Shown piece by piece: positions 1-9,760 of a DNA stretch of 64,000 nt. Each line of letters starts with the position of its first letter. Position 1 is the stretch's first letter. Origin of the DNA: Saccharomycopsis malanga (lineage: Eukaryota; Ascomycota; Saccharomycetes; Ascoideales; Saccharomycopsidaceae); the NCBI GenBank assembly GCA_004014935.1, contig CP025322.1, forward strand, positions 2,232,001 through 2,296,000, given 5' to 3'. The notes beneath the pieces were generated by a model, which did not search any database, was not told the DNA's origin, and saw only the letters and a program-made list of their open reading frames with translations. A program made the position numbers and the translations under genes.

Positions 1-840
1 TCCTTCTATTTTTTTGTAATTTTTTTTTTGAAACTTATCCTAAATTACTTATATTTGTTAATTTTTGATATATTTATGTATTTACATTTGATAATTTTTC
101 AATACATTAATTGACATTTTTTGAGATTGGATATTTTTCAATATATTTAAGCTGTTCAAAATAATGTTTTTTACATTAAAAATGGATTTTCGGCCATAGA
201 AACTTTTACTGATCAGTATATTCCAATTCATGGTGTTATATAAACAAATTGTCAAGTCTGTCTTAGCGATACTAACATGGTCAAAAAAAACGGATATTGG
301 GTAAAATCATGATTGGCTATATGAAAGAATAAAAGAAGTCTAATATAAGGGAGGTAATAGAGTCTTAAATAGCGCTTAGGACAGTGCAATACCTAAAAGG
401 GTAAACGAAGGTCCTCGACAATAGGGTATACTCGCAAGTAAGTCAAAATGAGTGGCTATTAGTGCTACCTAACAAGTAGAACCAATATTTGGTAAATGAT
501 TCAACAGACTTGATGGATTGGCAAAAAAAAGGTCTTGGTTTGAAAGCATTCTCGGACAACAGCACCAGTTGATGAAGACGCATTCTTTTGATTATGAGAG
601 ATTTCAAACTAAAAGAGGAGAAGCTGATGTGAAATGATTATAGAGTAAAATGGTCAAAAATATGGAGTGAAAAATGTCGAATGAAATGATCAAAAATAGA
701 GAGTAAAATGGTTAAAAATAGAGAGTAGAATGATAAAAAATATGGAATAAAATGGTAAAAACATAGAATAAAATAATCAAAAATATTAGCTAAATTGATA
801 AAAATTGTCGAATAAAAATGGTGAAAAACGTGGAATATAA
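1..840. other. AT-rich intergenic DNA
   Basis: No gene is supported here. The sequence is AT-rich, with a minus-strand copy of dispersed family B at about 330-540 (listed separately). From about 640 to 840 there are short degenerate direct repeats built on 'atggtcaaaaata' and 'gagtaaaatggt', which look like a decayed minisatellite. Confidence 0.6.
330..540 (-). repeat. Dispersed repeat family B, copy 1 (partial)
   Basis: On the minus strand this aligns by eye with the copies at 3079-3375, 31276-31575 and 56270-56520. Shared blocks include 'gagtcttaaa', 'cctaaaagg' and 'cgaaggtcct'. The class is undetermined; the family could be an old solo LTR or another non-autonomous element. This copy lacks the recognisable 'atcattggtggta' end and is treated as a fossil fragment. 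Confidence 0.5.
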
Positions 841-1072
841 TGATAATAATGACAATAAAAATAATAATATCTATTACTTCGAGCCCGGTAAATAACAGTA
901 TCCTCTATATCTAATATGTCTGAGAGGACTTTATAAAACCAAGTGAGGAAAACTCAGTGATATCCTTTTAATCATAATATCCTCAAGATTTGCCAGGTCT
1001 TTTACGAGAGTAGTATTTGCCATTATCCTGCTAAATTATCCTGCCAGGTTCTTTTTTCCCTTATTAAAGGAT
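841..1072 (-). mobile_element. SINE-like element, copy S1 (short form, degraded)
   Basis: Read on the minus strand this is a decayed copy of the dispersed tRNA-derived element. The 3' end with 'ggctcgaa'-like sequence and a TTA-rich tail lies at 841-885. The body contains the 'ccaagt' and 'gattatgat' blocks, and the upper end has 'acctggcagg' of the head. Box B is absent, as in other short-form copies. Confidence 0.6.
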
Positions 1073-1270
1073 CATAATATATTATCATGATCTATGGATC
1101 AAAAATCAAAAATTTATCAAGATCGCACATGTGAACTAGGTATTATTAGTTGCCAATATAATTCTCCTTTTGACAGCACTCAACCTTTGTTAAGCTTCAA
1201 CACATCACTACAAACAAAACTGTCATAGCAACCTAGTCTAAACTCTTTCTATAACATTTATATTTAATCA

Positions 1271-1592
1271 CTGGACCGGATGGCTCAGCACTTTGAGAAG
1301 AGAAAAAGGCCTGGCAGTCAGCGAATATTCTCTTGAACAGGCCCAAGGGTTTGATTCCTACTACGAACACTTTTTACTCTCTACTTTTACGAACGTGATT
1401 CCACAGGCAAGTTCAACTGTCGAAACATGACCTATTTTAGACGAAAGTCTAATGTTTACTTTCCAAATTCATTAAATCATATAATTATGATGAATGGCAC
1501 GGGGCTTTCCCCACTGGGTTTTACCAAGTTCCTTAGACATGGCGCGTATATACGAAACTGATACGTACTGGAAATATATGATAATGTTAAAA
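1271..1592 (+). mobile_element. SINE-like element, copy S2 (long form)
   Basis: This is a near full-length plus-strand copy. A box A-like sequence (TGGCTCAG) lies near 1281 and a box B-like sequence (GGGTTTGATTCC) at about 1348-1359. They are followed by the 'ttttactc...acgaacgtgattccacaggcaag' middle, the 'accaagttccttagacat' block, 'gcgtatatacgaaactgata' and a 'gaaatatatgataat' end. It sits between nothing recognisable and the promoter of the MRPL24 gene. Confidence 0.75.
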
Positions 1593-1651
1593 TTACATTG
1601 ATAGTTATAAACCCTTCTCCTATAGCCAGTCCCATTATCTAATGTTCATTG

Positions 1652-1661
1652 CGGGTAACCC
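1652..1661. promoter_or_regulatory. Reb1-like site upstream of MRPL24
   Basis: CGGGTAA, the reverse complement of the yeast Reb1 core TTACCCG, lies inside GCGGGTAACCCGC about 95 bases before the MRPL24 start. Similar sites occur upstream of RPL36 (4856-4862) and at 4040-4046. The function is inferred from the motif and position only. Confidence 0.45.
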
Positions 1662-1753
1662 GCACGAGATAGGGCATTGAAAAATTTCCAATATTTCACT
1701 ATTATTTAACATTTTTGTACCGTTAATGTCAATAATTACGTTATAAAACAAGG

Positions 1754-2521
1754 ATGCTTGCCAGTATCAAGAGCATATTAGGCAAGGGCAGCCGTCAAAT
1801 TTCCACGGCTTCTCCAGTGGCTAGAGAATGGAAAACCATAGAGGCACGTAAGACTGCAAAAGTGAAATTGCCTGCGGTTGGGGATTATATACCTTCTTCA
1901 TTACATATACCTAAAGAAAAACCGGAATTTCCAGTATATAAATATGGCGAGTCTAGAATATATAAGCAGAGTAACAAAGGTCTTTATGGCGGATCGTTTA
2001 TTCAGTTTGGTAATCTGATTTCCGACACTTCCAAAGTAAAAACTAGAAGATCATGGTCTCCTAATGTGGTAAAAAAGAAGTTGTGGAGTGAAGCGTTGCA
2101 AAAACTCATCAGTATTAAATTGACCACTAGGGTCTTGAGAACAATAACTAAGGAAGGTGGCATAGATAACTATTTAACCAAGGATAAGCCTGCCAGAATC
2201 AAGGAATTGGGTCCTGCTGGGTGGAAATTGCGTTTCAGAGTACTAATGAAACGTGCTGGAGATGAAAAACCTACCACGAACTATATAGAACTTGTTGATG
2301 GACCAAACGGGTCTAAAATTCCTGTTTATTTTGTTGTTGACGATAAGAAAATAACCGTAGGCAAGAGAAAGTTGTTGAGTCTTTTGTACGGTTATCACTT
2401 GGAAAATAATACCGAATTGTCGTACAGAGACTTTACTTTCAAATACAGAGACGAGCCAGTGGAAACCTTAGTCAAGTCCTTGCAAGATTTTCATCATGAC
2501 TTTTCTTCAATCACTGTCTAA
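1754..2521 (+). CDS. MRPL24: Mitochondrial large-subunit ribosomal protein bL28m
   Basis: This 255-residue protein resembles yeast Mrpl24, the bL28-family component of the mitochondrial large ribosomal subunit (about 258 residues in S. cerevisiae). The start has a basic, Ser/Ala-rich stretch typical of a mitochondrial targeting peptide. The core at residues about 70-140 has the L28 signature: a glycine-rich strand after 'NKGLYGG', then '[10 protein letters not shown]' and a segment ending '[17 protein letters not shown]'. The C-terminal extension is of the fungal type. The first ATG is chosen because it gives the expected length and follows a short AT-rich leader with a Reb1-like site. No intron is needed. 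The neighbour downstream is repeat DNA. Identification rests on recognised motifs, not on a search. Confidence 0.85.
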   Translation: MLASIKSILGKGSRQISTASPVAREWKTIEARKTAKVKLPAVGDYIPSSLHIPKEKPEFPVYKYGESRIYKQSNKGLYGGSFIQFGNLISDTSKVKTRRSWSPNVVKKKLWSEALQKLISIKLTTRVLRTITKEGGIDNYLTKDKPARIKELGPAGWKLRFRVLMKRAGDEKPTTNYIELVDGPNGSKIPVYFVVDDKKITVGKRKLLSLLYGYHLENNTELSYRDFTFKYRDEPVETLVKSLQDFHHDFSSITV

Positions 2522-2819
2522 TTCAGTATTGGTTTGCTGTAAATAATACAATGTTTTTATGTTCTCTAGTCCTGTAGATGGTTTGTATCCATATAATCCT
2601 TGCATAACATTTTGACTGGTTTGAAGTATGGCTCATATTTTCGATAATTGCATTTGCCTGTGTATATACGCCAAGTCAAGTGGCCTATTTATTATTGCAG
2701 CTCTACAATCCAGGATATTAATTGGCACTCGTTGCCTTACATCAAAGTAGGCGAATAAGTTGTATGTGTATCAGCAATTTAAATTCTGTTTTCAAATCAG
2801 TAGACAATAAACCGAAAAC
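2522..2819. other. 3' flank of MRPL24, no gene seen
   Basis: This is AT-rich intergenic DNA between the MRPL24 stop and a SINE-like copy. I see no supported ORF or RNA. Confidence 0.5.
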
Positions 2820-3078
2820 CAGTGGCCGGATGGCTCAGAAGAAGAGAAAAAGACATGACAGGCTCATGGGTGATTATGATCAACAAGACCCGACTAAATC
2901 CTGTTGATCACAATCTTCTCTTCTTACCGTTGTTTCTGTTAGGTTTTTTTTCCTCTTCTTTGGGAGCACCATCTGTTGAATTATCCTGCCAGGTCTTTTC
3001 TCTTCTTTAAGAGCACTGACTACTGAGCCATACGGCCCAGCGACGGACTCGAAATATATGATATTATTATTCTTACTC
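2820..3078. mobile_element. SINE-like element S3, inverted head-to-head arrangement
   Basis: A plus-strand head (box A-like at about 2828-2836, 'agaagagaaaaagacatgac', then 'gattatgatcaacaagac') is followed at about 2893-3043 by an inverted head on the minus strand ('ctcttctttaagagcactgactactgagcc' region near 3000-3035). A plus-strand 3' end 'ctcgaaatatatgatattat' lies at about 3049-3072. The result is a foldback structure. Similar inverted heads occur at 15515-15752 and 22507-22737. Confidence 0.7.
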
Positions 3079-3375
3079 TGTATCATTGGTGGTAAATTTC
3101 TACATGCTTCTAGTCCTATGGTCTGGTCGACTAGATATCTCAAATCATCTTATTCTATGTTTCGCTCTTCTTACAGTTCCTCGCATGTATCTCCTTACTG
3201 TATTTACTAATTCTTATTGGCTAGACAAGACTTAACCCATTGACATTTCCTCTTTTTGTTATCTTTACGAGTCTACACAATGGTCAATGGCCTAACCTTT
3301 TAGGCATTTCACTGTTCAACTCACTATTTAAGACTCTATTTGCTTATTAGCTACAATTTGGCAAAATTCCACCTA
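3079..3375 (+). repeat. Dispersed repeat family B, copy 2
   Basis: It begins 'tgtatcattggtggtaaa' directly after a SINE-like tail and runs through shared blocks ('cctatggtctgg', 'gactagat', 'ttcttattggct', 'gcatttcactgtt', 'taagactctatt') found also at 31276-31575 and 56270-56520. No protein is encoded. A TG start and a size of about 300 bases are compatible with a solo LTR, but terminal CA and target duplications are not clear. Confidence 0.6.
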
Positions 3376-4035
3376 AGTTAGTAAATTTGTCAGTAGCATT
3401 AGAAAAACAAATGTCTTGATAAAACTAAAATTGCCATATAAAAACAATCTGCTGACAGATTGAGTAAAACTGTTTTTTTCGGTATCCACTGATATCCAGC
3501 GATAGAAACAATCAAGAAGCTTTTAAACAAGTCTTTGAATATTAGCAAAAGTTTTTTTTATCATACTAACAACAAAGATTTGACGTTTTGTTATTAATTT
3601 GGCAAAAGAAGAATTGTTTAATATGTACTGTGCTCAAAATATAAGATGTTATTACTACTATTATTATTAGCAGGATTTGACAAAAGTGGTTTAAAGTACA
3701 AAAACCGGCCTAGCTTATTAGAAAATATTGTTGAAAATGTTTGTGAAGTGTATTATAAAATTACTATCATAATCACTAAAAAAAAACACTATAGAGAATA
3801 CCCTCAGAAATACTAATAAATACACTCTCTCAAATATACCAGAAAACAATACAAAACAAGTGACTTTAAACTAATCTCGTACAACTAAAAGCATTAGCTC
3901 TTACATTTCCATACGGAATAGCACTAATTCTTACATTTCCATACGTAACAGCATAACCTTTGAAACATTAAAAATTATAAAATTGCTGAACCCTCCATCC
4001 ATCATTATAGTGATACTTATTACCACTATTGAACA
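3376..4035. other. AT-rich intergenic DNA
   Basis: No supported gene. The DNA is AT-rich with long A and T runs. A duplicated phrase 'cttacatttccatacg' occurs near 3899 and 3932. Confidence 0.5.
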
Positions 4036-4039
4036 TTAG

Positions 4040-4331
4040 TTACCCGACCGTTTCAAAACTATAAAAGGAAGACAAAATCTACCTTTTAACCACTTTGCTT
4101 CCTTTTTTCCCTTCTTCTTCTTTATACAATGTCTTTATAATACAGGCGCCCAGAGTCACGGTTCGAACCTTTTTCTCCTTGGTCGTAACAATGTCATCTC
4201 TGATGATTGTCGTGCTCGCGGCAGCCTCAGATAAAATGAGTAGAGATACTCGAATTTCCGGCCTTTATGTCGTATCAATTTTTCTTTTTGATATCGCGGC
4301 TCGATTCATACAGTTCTTTTATTGCTCGTAG
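4040..4331 (+). other. Possible small transcription unit with Reb1-like site, TATA box and 47-codon ORF
   Basis: TTACCCG at 4040-4046 and a TATAAAA at about 4062 are followed by a pyrimidine-rich stretch, as in a yeast promoter. Downstream lie a box B-like GGTTCGAACC followed by five T at about 4160-4174, and an ORF starting at about 4189 and ending at 4331, whose C-terminal part is hydrophobic. The ORF stop is 11 bases from the convergent CMC4 stop. I do not recognise the peptide. The unit could be a small membrane-protein gene, a pol III-type RNA gene or noise. Confidence 0.25.
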
Positions 4332-4342
4332 TTTATATTACA

Positions 4343-4648
4343 CTATCTATGTACTAGTTGAGCGTCAAGTTTCTCGCTTTCTCTTTGTTTGACCTTAAAC
4401 TTCAAAAGTCTTGGTATTGGACAGCACGGAGACCGCGCTTCCTCGCCGTTCTCCTTGTAGAATTTGGTACAGCAGGAATAGAGTTGATCGATGGCACGAG
4501 TGCATTTTGATTCGTCATATGCATTGGCCTTGAGACAGTCTGCTGGTTAGACTATTAACTATTGAAAGTTTCTATGAAAAGTTAGTTCCAGGATAATCCA
4601 CTACATACCTTGGATGGCACATGCCTGGGGTTTACATGGATCAGCCAT
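4343..4648 (-). CDS. CMC4: CMC4-like twin-CX9C mitochondrial protein, spliced
   Basis: This is a small two-exon gene: exon 1 4609-4648 (starts MADPCKPQACAIQ), intron 4540-4608, exon 2 4343-4539. The product is about 78 residues and closely follows yeast Cmc4 (73 residues), a twin-CX9C protein of the mitochondrial intermembrane space. Cysteines fit the family: C5 and C10 early, 'CLKANAYDESKC', then 'CC' before 'TKFYKENGEEARSPCC'. The intron has a GTATGT donor and an acceptor reading CAGCAG, so two in-frame acceptors three bases apart are possible; the downstream one gives the family-like 'IQDCL'. Such proteins are imported through Mia40 oxidation (family knowledge). The gene is convergent with the small ORF at 4189-4331. 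Confidence 0.85.
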
Positions 4649-4711
4649 AATTAATGAGTTATCGAAGCTCTATTCCACACACTGTCTTGAAGGATTCGTT
4701 AGAGTATTATA

Positions 4712-4753
4712 TAAATTACCTATTATATTATATTATATTATATTATATTATAT
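4712..4753. repeat. TTATA pentanucleotide microsatellite
   Basis: About eight copies of the TTATA unit upstream of CMC4 and RPL36. Confidence 0.85.
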
Positions 4754-4855
4754 TCCAAGCACGTGCCAAAGTATAGGGTTTGGTAAAGCCCTAATGTGAC
4801 AATTTTTCAGTTCATGTAATATTTTTCAGTAGGGAAAAAAATTGTTGATGGGGTG

Positions 4856-4862
4856 TTACCCG
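4856..4862 (+). promoter_or_regulatory. Reb1-like site upstream of RPL36
   Basis: TTACCCG within GTGTTACCCGCG, about 120 bases before the RPL36 start. General regulatory factors at ribosomal protein promoters are established in yeasts; use of this site is inferred. Confidence 0.45.
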
Positions 4863-4980
4863 CGTGAAAAGTTGCAACGAGAATGTGAGTAGTAGTATCA
4901 CAAATTTACTTCAGAATTTGATATCTGCAGCACATAGTAACAAGTAAGGTGTAACAACATTAAACAGAAATATAGACAAA

Positions 4981-5685
4981 ATGGCTAAATCAGGTATGTA
5001 AAGTGAAGAGTGGAATGGCGGTTATGTGGGTGGTTAAAACTAGTTGAAAAAAGTTGTCAAAAATAAGAGTTAGCCTAAAAGTGTCTGATAAACGTATATA
5101 AAATGATACAAGTTGCAATTAATGAATTATCCAGAGCAAAGCCATTGTTTTAATCAGTCTTGGAATGTCAAGATATCAACGAGTAAAATTGCCAAATGGA
5201 ATCATCAGTTTTAGATGTGTTCAAAATTATCAAGAAAACTAAATGGTAGTGAAAATTCATAAATTACAGATAAATCGAGTTTCAGATTGATAAAATAAGC
5301 CATTATCGACCATCATGAATAACGCTTTCAAAAGTGCTAGTAATGAACACCCATAAGCCCTGTAAATCTGTACAAGTTACTAACATTCTTAGGTATTGCT
5401 GTCGGTTTAAACAAAGGTCACGTCGTCACCCCAAAGGCCGTTGCCCCAAAGATCTCCTACAGAAAAGGTGCTCTCTCCAAGAGAACTGCTTTCGTCAGAG
5501 ACATAACCAGAGAAGTTGCTGGTTTGGCTCCATACGAGAGAAGATTGATTGAATTGTTGAGAAACTCCAGTGAGAAGAGAGCTAAGAAGTTGGCCAAGAA
5601 GAGATTGGGAACTTTGAAGAGAGCCAAGGGAAAGTTGGAAGAAGTCACCAAAATCATTGCTGAACAAAGAAGACAACACCATTAA
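4981..5685 (+). CDS. RPL36: Cytosolic ribosomal protein eL36, spliced
   Basis: Exon 1 is 4981-4993 (ATGGCTAAATCAG) and exon 2 is 5393-5685, separated by a 399-base intron with a GTATGT donor and TACTAAC branch site 8 bases before the AG. The product of 101 residues ([14 protein letters not shown]...AEQRRQHH) matches eL36 of the 60S subunit (100 residues in S. cerevisiae), including '[13 protein letters not shown]', '[16 protein letters not shown]' and the Lys/Arg-rich C terminus. A very short first exon with a long intron is usual for yeast ribosomal protein genes. Codon use is strongly biased (AGA, TTG, GGT, GCT), as expected for high expression. A TTACCCG site precedes the start. Confidence 0.95.
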
Positions 5686-6120
5686 GTGTACCCTGTTGGA
5701 TAGGCTTTTTAATTTTGTAATACTTCATATAACTTTAATGAAAAACTTGTGTTAATGTTTTTTTATGTTTGATTGTAGGGATTGTTTATTTATACAAGCT
5801 GGTGATTGCTTGTAGTGTTTCTATATCGAAGGATGTGTAGCAATACAAGTGGTTAAGAAAGTTGAGCCAAGGTTTAAGAGAAGAATAGTATTATATAGAC
5901 CAGGCATCCCAAAGGCAGGAGGAGATGATACAGTTGGAAAGCATTGACGGTTAAATCCAGGCCTTTTGATGGTTTTGCAATTTTGGCGTTTATAAACATA
6001 ATGGATTTCAAATTGCACTTTTTTTTCTTGACAATTTAGTTAAAGGTAGTCCATTTTAAAGTGCTTACGTTATAATATTGATATCAAACTTGGAAAAGGT
6101 GGGTACTGAAGACAGTGTAG
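5686..6120. other. 3' flank of RPL36, no gene seen
   Basis: AT-rich DNA. A 65-codon minus-strand reading frame (5821-6018) resembles nothing I know and is not called. Confidence 0.5.
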
Positions 6121-6285
6121 CCCTTGGCCAGTGGCTAGTGCTCTCGAGAAAGAGAAAAAGGCCTAATAGGCTCAACGGTGAGTAGATTATGACCAACAAG
6201 ACATGACTGGGTTTTACCAAGTCCCTAGCGCGTATATACAAAACTGATACTTATTGAGTTTATAATATAAGATATTATCCTGCTG
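6121..6285 (+). mobile_element. SINE-like element, copy S4 (short form)
   Basis: The plus-strand head 'ccagtggctagtgctctcgag' plus 'agaaaaaggcctaat' joins directly to 'ggtgagtagattatgaccaac', omitting box B and the middle section. It ends with 'accaagtccctagcgcgtat' and a degraded tail near 6265. Confidence 0.7.
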
Positions 6286-6714
6286 CAATACCTTAGGAAA
6301 CATAAAATATAATAAAAAACAATCAAGTCATATAGTACTAGTAGATCAGAATCTGAATTATTCCCTTTTGTTATCTTAGGATTCGCTATTCAGTGTCTGG
6401 AAAAAATGTATTCTACAGAAAACCCAAAAAATGTTTCAAAATAACCAAAATAACCCAGGAGAAGTTGTTCACCTACATTATTCAAATCTCAAAGATAGTT
6501 TTAACATGCATTGGCCTCAAAATTTATTTTTGAGCTTACATTGCCTTTAAATTACCAATCTTGCGAAATTATAGGACGCAACGTAGTTGCAGAAAATTGT
6601 ATTCTTATCTCTTGCTAGCGTTTCATTGTATCGCAGAATTTTTGATGCCATTGCAACTTGCTTTATAAAGAGTATCGTTTGAAGTCTGTTGACTATATTG
6701 ATTAGTGCAAATCT

Positions 6715-6810
6715 ACCCAGCCCAGCTGGTTAGGTTATGAACACCGCTAAATTTTGGTTTCTTGCAAATGTTGAAGTTGGAGGGTTCGATTCATATTGCA
6801 GACGTTTTTA
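6715..6810 (+). repeat. tRNA-like relic with box A/box B spacing
   Basis: 'AGCCCAGCTGGTTAGG' (box A-like) and 'GGGTTCGATTC' (box B-like, about 6784) are spaced as in a tRNA or tRNA-derived retroelement and followed by a T-run. The T stem does not pair (GAGGG against CATAT), so this is not a functional tRNA. It is different from the main SINE family. Confidence 0.45.
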
Positions 6811-7441
6811 TTCTTTATAATGGTTCAATTTTTTTCTTACATGTTTTTTCACCTTTTGAGAGCCTTGTTTATATTAATCTGAAAATTGTTGAAAATGACT
6901 AAATTCGAAATGCTTCCTACTTCTGAGCCAAACCCCATTTGTAAAATTTAGTATGTTAATGAATATAACTTGTATAATATTTTCTCAGTTGTTGCTGTTA
7001 ACTGAATCTAAACCTTAAAGAATATCGTTAGTAAGTAAATTCTCCTTTAATAAGTAGACTTTTATGTTTATTTCTTAGTTCTTCTTGTTAAACTTTAAAG
7101 GATATCAAATCATTTGACATCTGAATTTGTCTAGAACTTTACAGTTGTCTTGTAAATTTGGAGTAGAGAAGGTATAATTGATATACAAAGCTACCGTGTG
7201 CACCATGATTGGCCAAAGCCAGAAAAAACAAATGCTGCCTTATATTCAATTCAATGTCAAAAAAGTGAATTCTAATACGTGAATTTGATGCTTGAATGAG
7301 TTTTCCAAGATATACACTAAAAATACGAGTTGATTTATATACACATATAATCCACTTTGGCTTTAAATTGGTTGTGTGATCAAGATATCACAATTTCAAA
7401 ACCTGGACAACGATGAGCCTTATAATATTTATTGGCCCATC
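6811..7441. other. AT-rich intergenic DNA
   Basis: No supported gene between the tRNA-like relic and the 3' end of IRC6. Two similar phrases ('taaactttaaaggatatcaaa' and 'aaccttaaagaatatcg' regions, about 7010 and 7090) hint at a decayed duplication. Confidence 0.4.
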
Positions 7442-8392
7442 TTATATATAATCGATAATCTCGTTGATGAAATCTTTGGCGAACTTTTCTCGGTCATTAT
7501 GATTTTCTATGTTAGCAGCATTTTCTTTAGCATTATTAATTTTTCTGACCAACTTTTCCATATCCATACCCAATGCCTTATCGCTTTTCTCGCTAACAAC
7601 AATATTTTCAGCTGTAAGCGGAGTCTTCATTGATTCCAATTTTTCTACACTATCATCATTTATGGTTTGATAATGCTCATTGGGAATTGTTAATTTAATA
7701 TTGGACCAATCATGACATTCTACAATTTCTTTTATCTTCAATAAACCAAGTTTATCCCCATATTCATCACGTTCCGTAGGATCTTCTTTCTTGTTCTCAT
7801 TATATTTGACAAAATCTAAATCATGATCCCAGAATATTTCCTTCATGCTATTAGAATCTACAAAAGACGAATTATTTTTCTCTATTCCGACTATTATAAT
7901 GAAGCCGTCCCACTGGTTGCTTTCATAATCGTAGTCCTCCTTCGGTTTTTCATCAACATTCAATTTCTTTGCCAACTCATTGTTCTGCTTCTTATCACGC
8001 TTTAACACATCCAAAATGTCTACAATTTCCTTTGCTACTTGCACAATATCTTTGTCCTCACTAAGGGACGTATCAGCCAAATTTATACATAGCACGATTC
8101 CTGCCAAAACATCTCGAATCTCCTTATATTCGTCCGACTTGAACTCCTTGGCCCATTTTTGAAACAAAACAACATCAGTCCCCACTTCTTGACTTAAATT
8201 GCTATCACCAAATTCGTCGATCCAGAGTTGAACATCTTTGGTATAATATTTGGTCTGTAACTTGACATCGTGGATCAAACCAGAATGCAGCTTGTCAACC
8301 TGCTCTGGAATGCTGTTAAAAAGATTCTTAACAAGCGTTATCTTTCCAGATTTTGGTGGCCCTATAATAAGTATTTTGTTTCTCTCAACCAT
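7442..8392 (-). CDS. IRC6: Irc6/p34-type adaptor-associated GTPase-like protein
   Basis: This 316-residue protein resembles yeast Irc6, related to mammalian AAGAB/p34, which binds clathrin adaptor subunits. The clearest match is 'DEYGDKLGLLKIKEIVECHDWSN' in two pieces (DEYGDKLGL; IKEIVECHDWSN) near residues 210-235, aligning with the S. cerevisiae 'NDYGEKLGL...EIIDTHDW' region. The N terminus has a P-loop-like GPPKSGKI at residues 11-18, where the Ser/Thr after Lys is Ile, so nucleotide binding may be weak or lost. The central region 'VLAGIVLCINLADT' fits the GTPase-like core. A C-terminal helical segment (AKENAANIENHNDREKFA) matches the family's final helix. It is longer than the S. cerevisiae protein owing to an acidic insert near residues 135-165. 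Confidence 0.8.
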   Translation of the reverse strand: MVERNKILIIGPPKSGKITLVKNLFNSIPEQVDKLHSGLIHDVKLQTKYYTKDVQLWIDEFGDSNLSQEVGTDVVLFQKWAKEFKSDEYKEIRDVLAGIVLCINLADTSLSEDKDIVQVAKEIVDILDVLKRDKKQNNELAKKLNVDEKPKEDYDYESNQWDGFIIIVGIEKNNSSFVDSNSMKEIFWDHDLDFVKYNENKKEDPTERDEYGDKLGLLKIKEIVECHDWSNIKLTIPNEHYQTINDDSVEKLESMKTPLTAENIVVSEKSDKALGMDMEKLVRKINNAKENAANIENHNDREKFAKDFINEIIDYI

Positions 8393-8454
8393 TGGTCATA
8401 AATAAGAAGTATGTGCATTTTGTCTAAATTTGATCTGTCCACCCTTACAATTTC

Positions 8455-8560
8455 AACTTTTCAACTGCAGCTAAACCATGCGGGTGGGTGGGTAGGACAT
8501 TGCATGGTGCATGGCGCATGGTGCATGCATGATGAATGCGTTTCTGCGCATACCATACAC
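8455..8560. promoter_or_regulatory. GCATG-rich block upstream of IRC6
   Basis: A cluster of GCATGG/GCATGC words ('gcatggtgcatggcgcatgg', 'gcatgcatgatg') lies 70-160 bases before the IRC6 start on the minus strand. Similar blocks precede KIN28/PMT, CHO1, AIM36, the BUD8-like gene and the L2HGDH gene. A promoter role is inferred from recurrence. Confidence 0.4.
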
Positions 8561-8604
8561 TTGTTCCAACTATATTTATATATATAAGCTAAACGAGACC
8601 ACAC

Positions 8605-8866
8605 TGGGCCGGATGGCTCAGTGGTTAGTGCTCTTGGAGGGAACACGGGTTCGATTCCCAAGACGAACACTTTTTACGATGTTGAACAAGCAAGTGTAAC
8701 TGTCTAAAACACGACCAGTGCTGTTAAACCAGTTGGGGAGATTACTATCAACAGTACATGATTGGGTTTTCCCCACTGGGTTTTCCCCACTGGGTTTTAC
8801 CAAGTCCCTAGCGCGTATATACGAAACTGATATGTACCAAGCTCGAAATGTAAAATACTATTAGAC
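8605..8866 (+). mobile_element. SINE-like element, copy S5
   Basis: Plus strand, with box A TGGCTCAGTGG at 8614-8624 and box B GGTTCGATTCC at 8648-8658. The stretch between boxes is shorter than in other copies because the 'agaagagaaaaagacct' segment is missing. The body carries 'aagtgtaactgtctaaaacacgacc', a duplicated 'ttccccactgggtt', then 'taccaagtccctagcgcgta', 'tacgaaactgatatgtacc' and a weak tail. This compact head is the most tRNA-like in the window. Confidence 0.8.
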
Positions 8867-9540
8867 TAGATAACATGTATATCAGCTACTCTTCTCCAAG
8901 GATTTCAACAGCCTCCTAAAATGTCACCATCGCCATACCAACAAAGGCATGGGCCATAATTATCATTTTCTACTAAAATATTCTCATGTGTAATTCAATC
9001 ACCAGTTACCAAACAAACCGTCCTTACGGGCAATTTTCCATGCTTAGTAGAATTGATACAATTGCGCCTCTATAATTCTTTTCAAACTGATTAATTTTGT
9101 GATAAATGGATTAATAATGTAAAACTGTAAAGGTCCATTCGGAAATGTGTAATAATGATGGAAAGGTCTACAACACCTTTGACCAAACTCTTACGCTTAC
9201 ATTGTTATTTTTGTATCGTTAAAATCACTTATTGTTTAATAATATTATCCTTTAATAGTGTTTGAATGTACAGTCATCCAATTTTTAAAACCTCTTTTCC
9301 CACATTAAGTTATCAACTTCTCTCCTTATTACAGTACTCAATCAACTATATAAAGATAAAGAATTATTTTCTTCGAGGTATCTTTGAAAGGCCGATAATA
9401 TAATTACAATTACCTAGCGCGTTTCGTTGCTGAAAATATCCTTGGTGTGAGGTTATCTGATATATTGTTCTTTTCTTCTTTTTTTCTTATAAAATCTCGT
9501 TGCATCGTTTTCTCAGTGAGATACAGCCTGTTGAAGTTTG
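8867..9540. other. AT-rich intergenic DNA
   Basis: I see no supported gene or repeat in this stretch. Confidence 0.5.
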
Positions 9541-9549
9541 AATATATAC

Positions 9550-9640
9550 TGTGGCCGAGTTGGAAGACCTTGAACAACGCCTCTCTCCAAAAATCGGAAG
9601 TCCCCAGTTCGATTCTCTGCCTGAAAACATGTTTTTTCCC
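9550..9640 (+). repeat. tRNA-like relic (box A/box B)
   Basis: 'TGGCCGAGTTGGAAGACC' near 9552 is a good box A and 'CAGTTCGATTCTCTG' near 9606 a good box B, spaced about 45 bases, with a T-run at 9632. The T stem pairs at only three of five positions and no acceptor stem forms, so it is a tRNA pseudogene or the head of another tRNA-derived element. Confidence 0.45.
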
Positions 9641-9649
9641 AAAGGCTGG

Positions 9650-9760
9650 GTAACTATATGCAATGTAGTGCCATGTAAAGCTATTCAAGGTTATGTAGTG
9701 CCATGTTGTGCAATGTAATGCTATTCAACCCAATATAGTGTGATGCCATATTGCAGTTAT
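9650..9760. repeat. Short imperfect tandem repeat
   Basis: The phrases 'tgcaatgtagtgccatgt' and 'gctattcaa' recur about three times, giving a decayed minisatellite directly behind the tRNA-like relic. Confidence 0.55.

Noticed and set aside
4540-4542. Choosing the upstream CMC4 acceptor
   Set aside because: The downstream one gives the family-like 'IQDCL'; the other remains possible and is noted.
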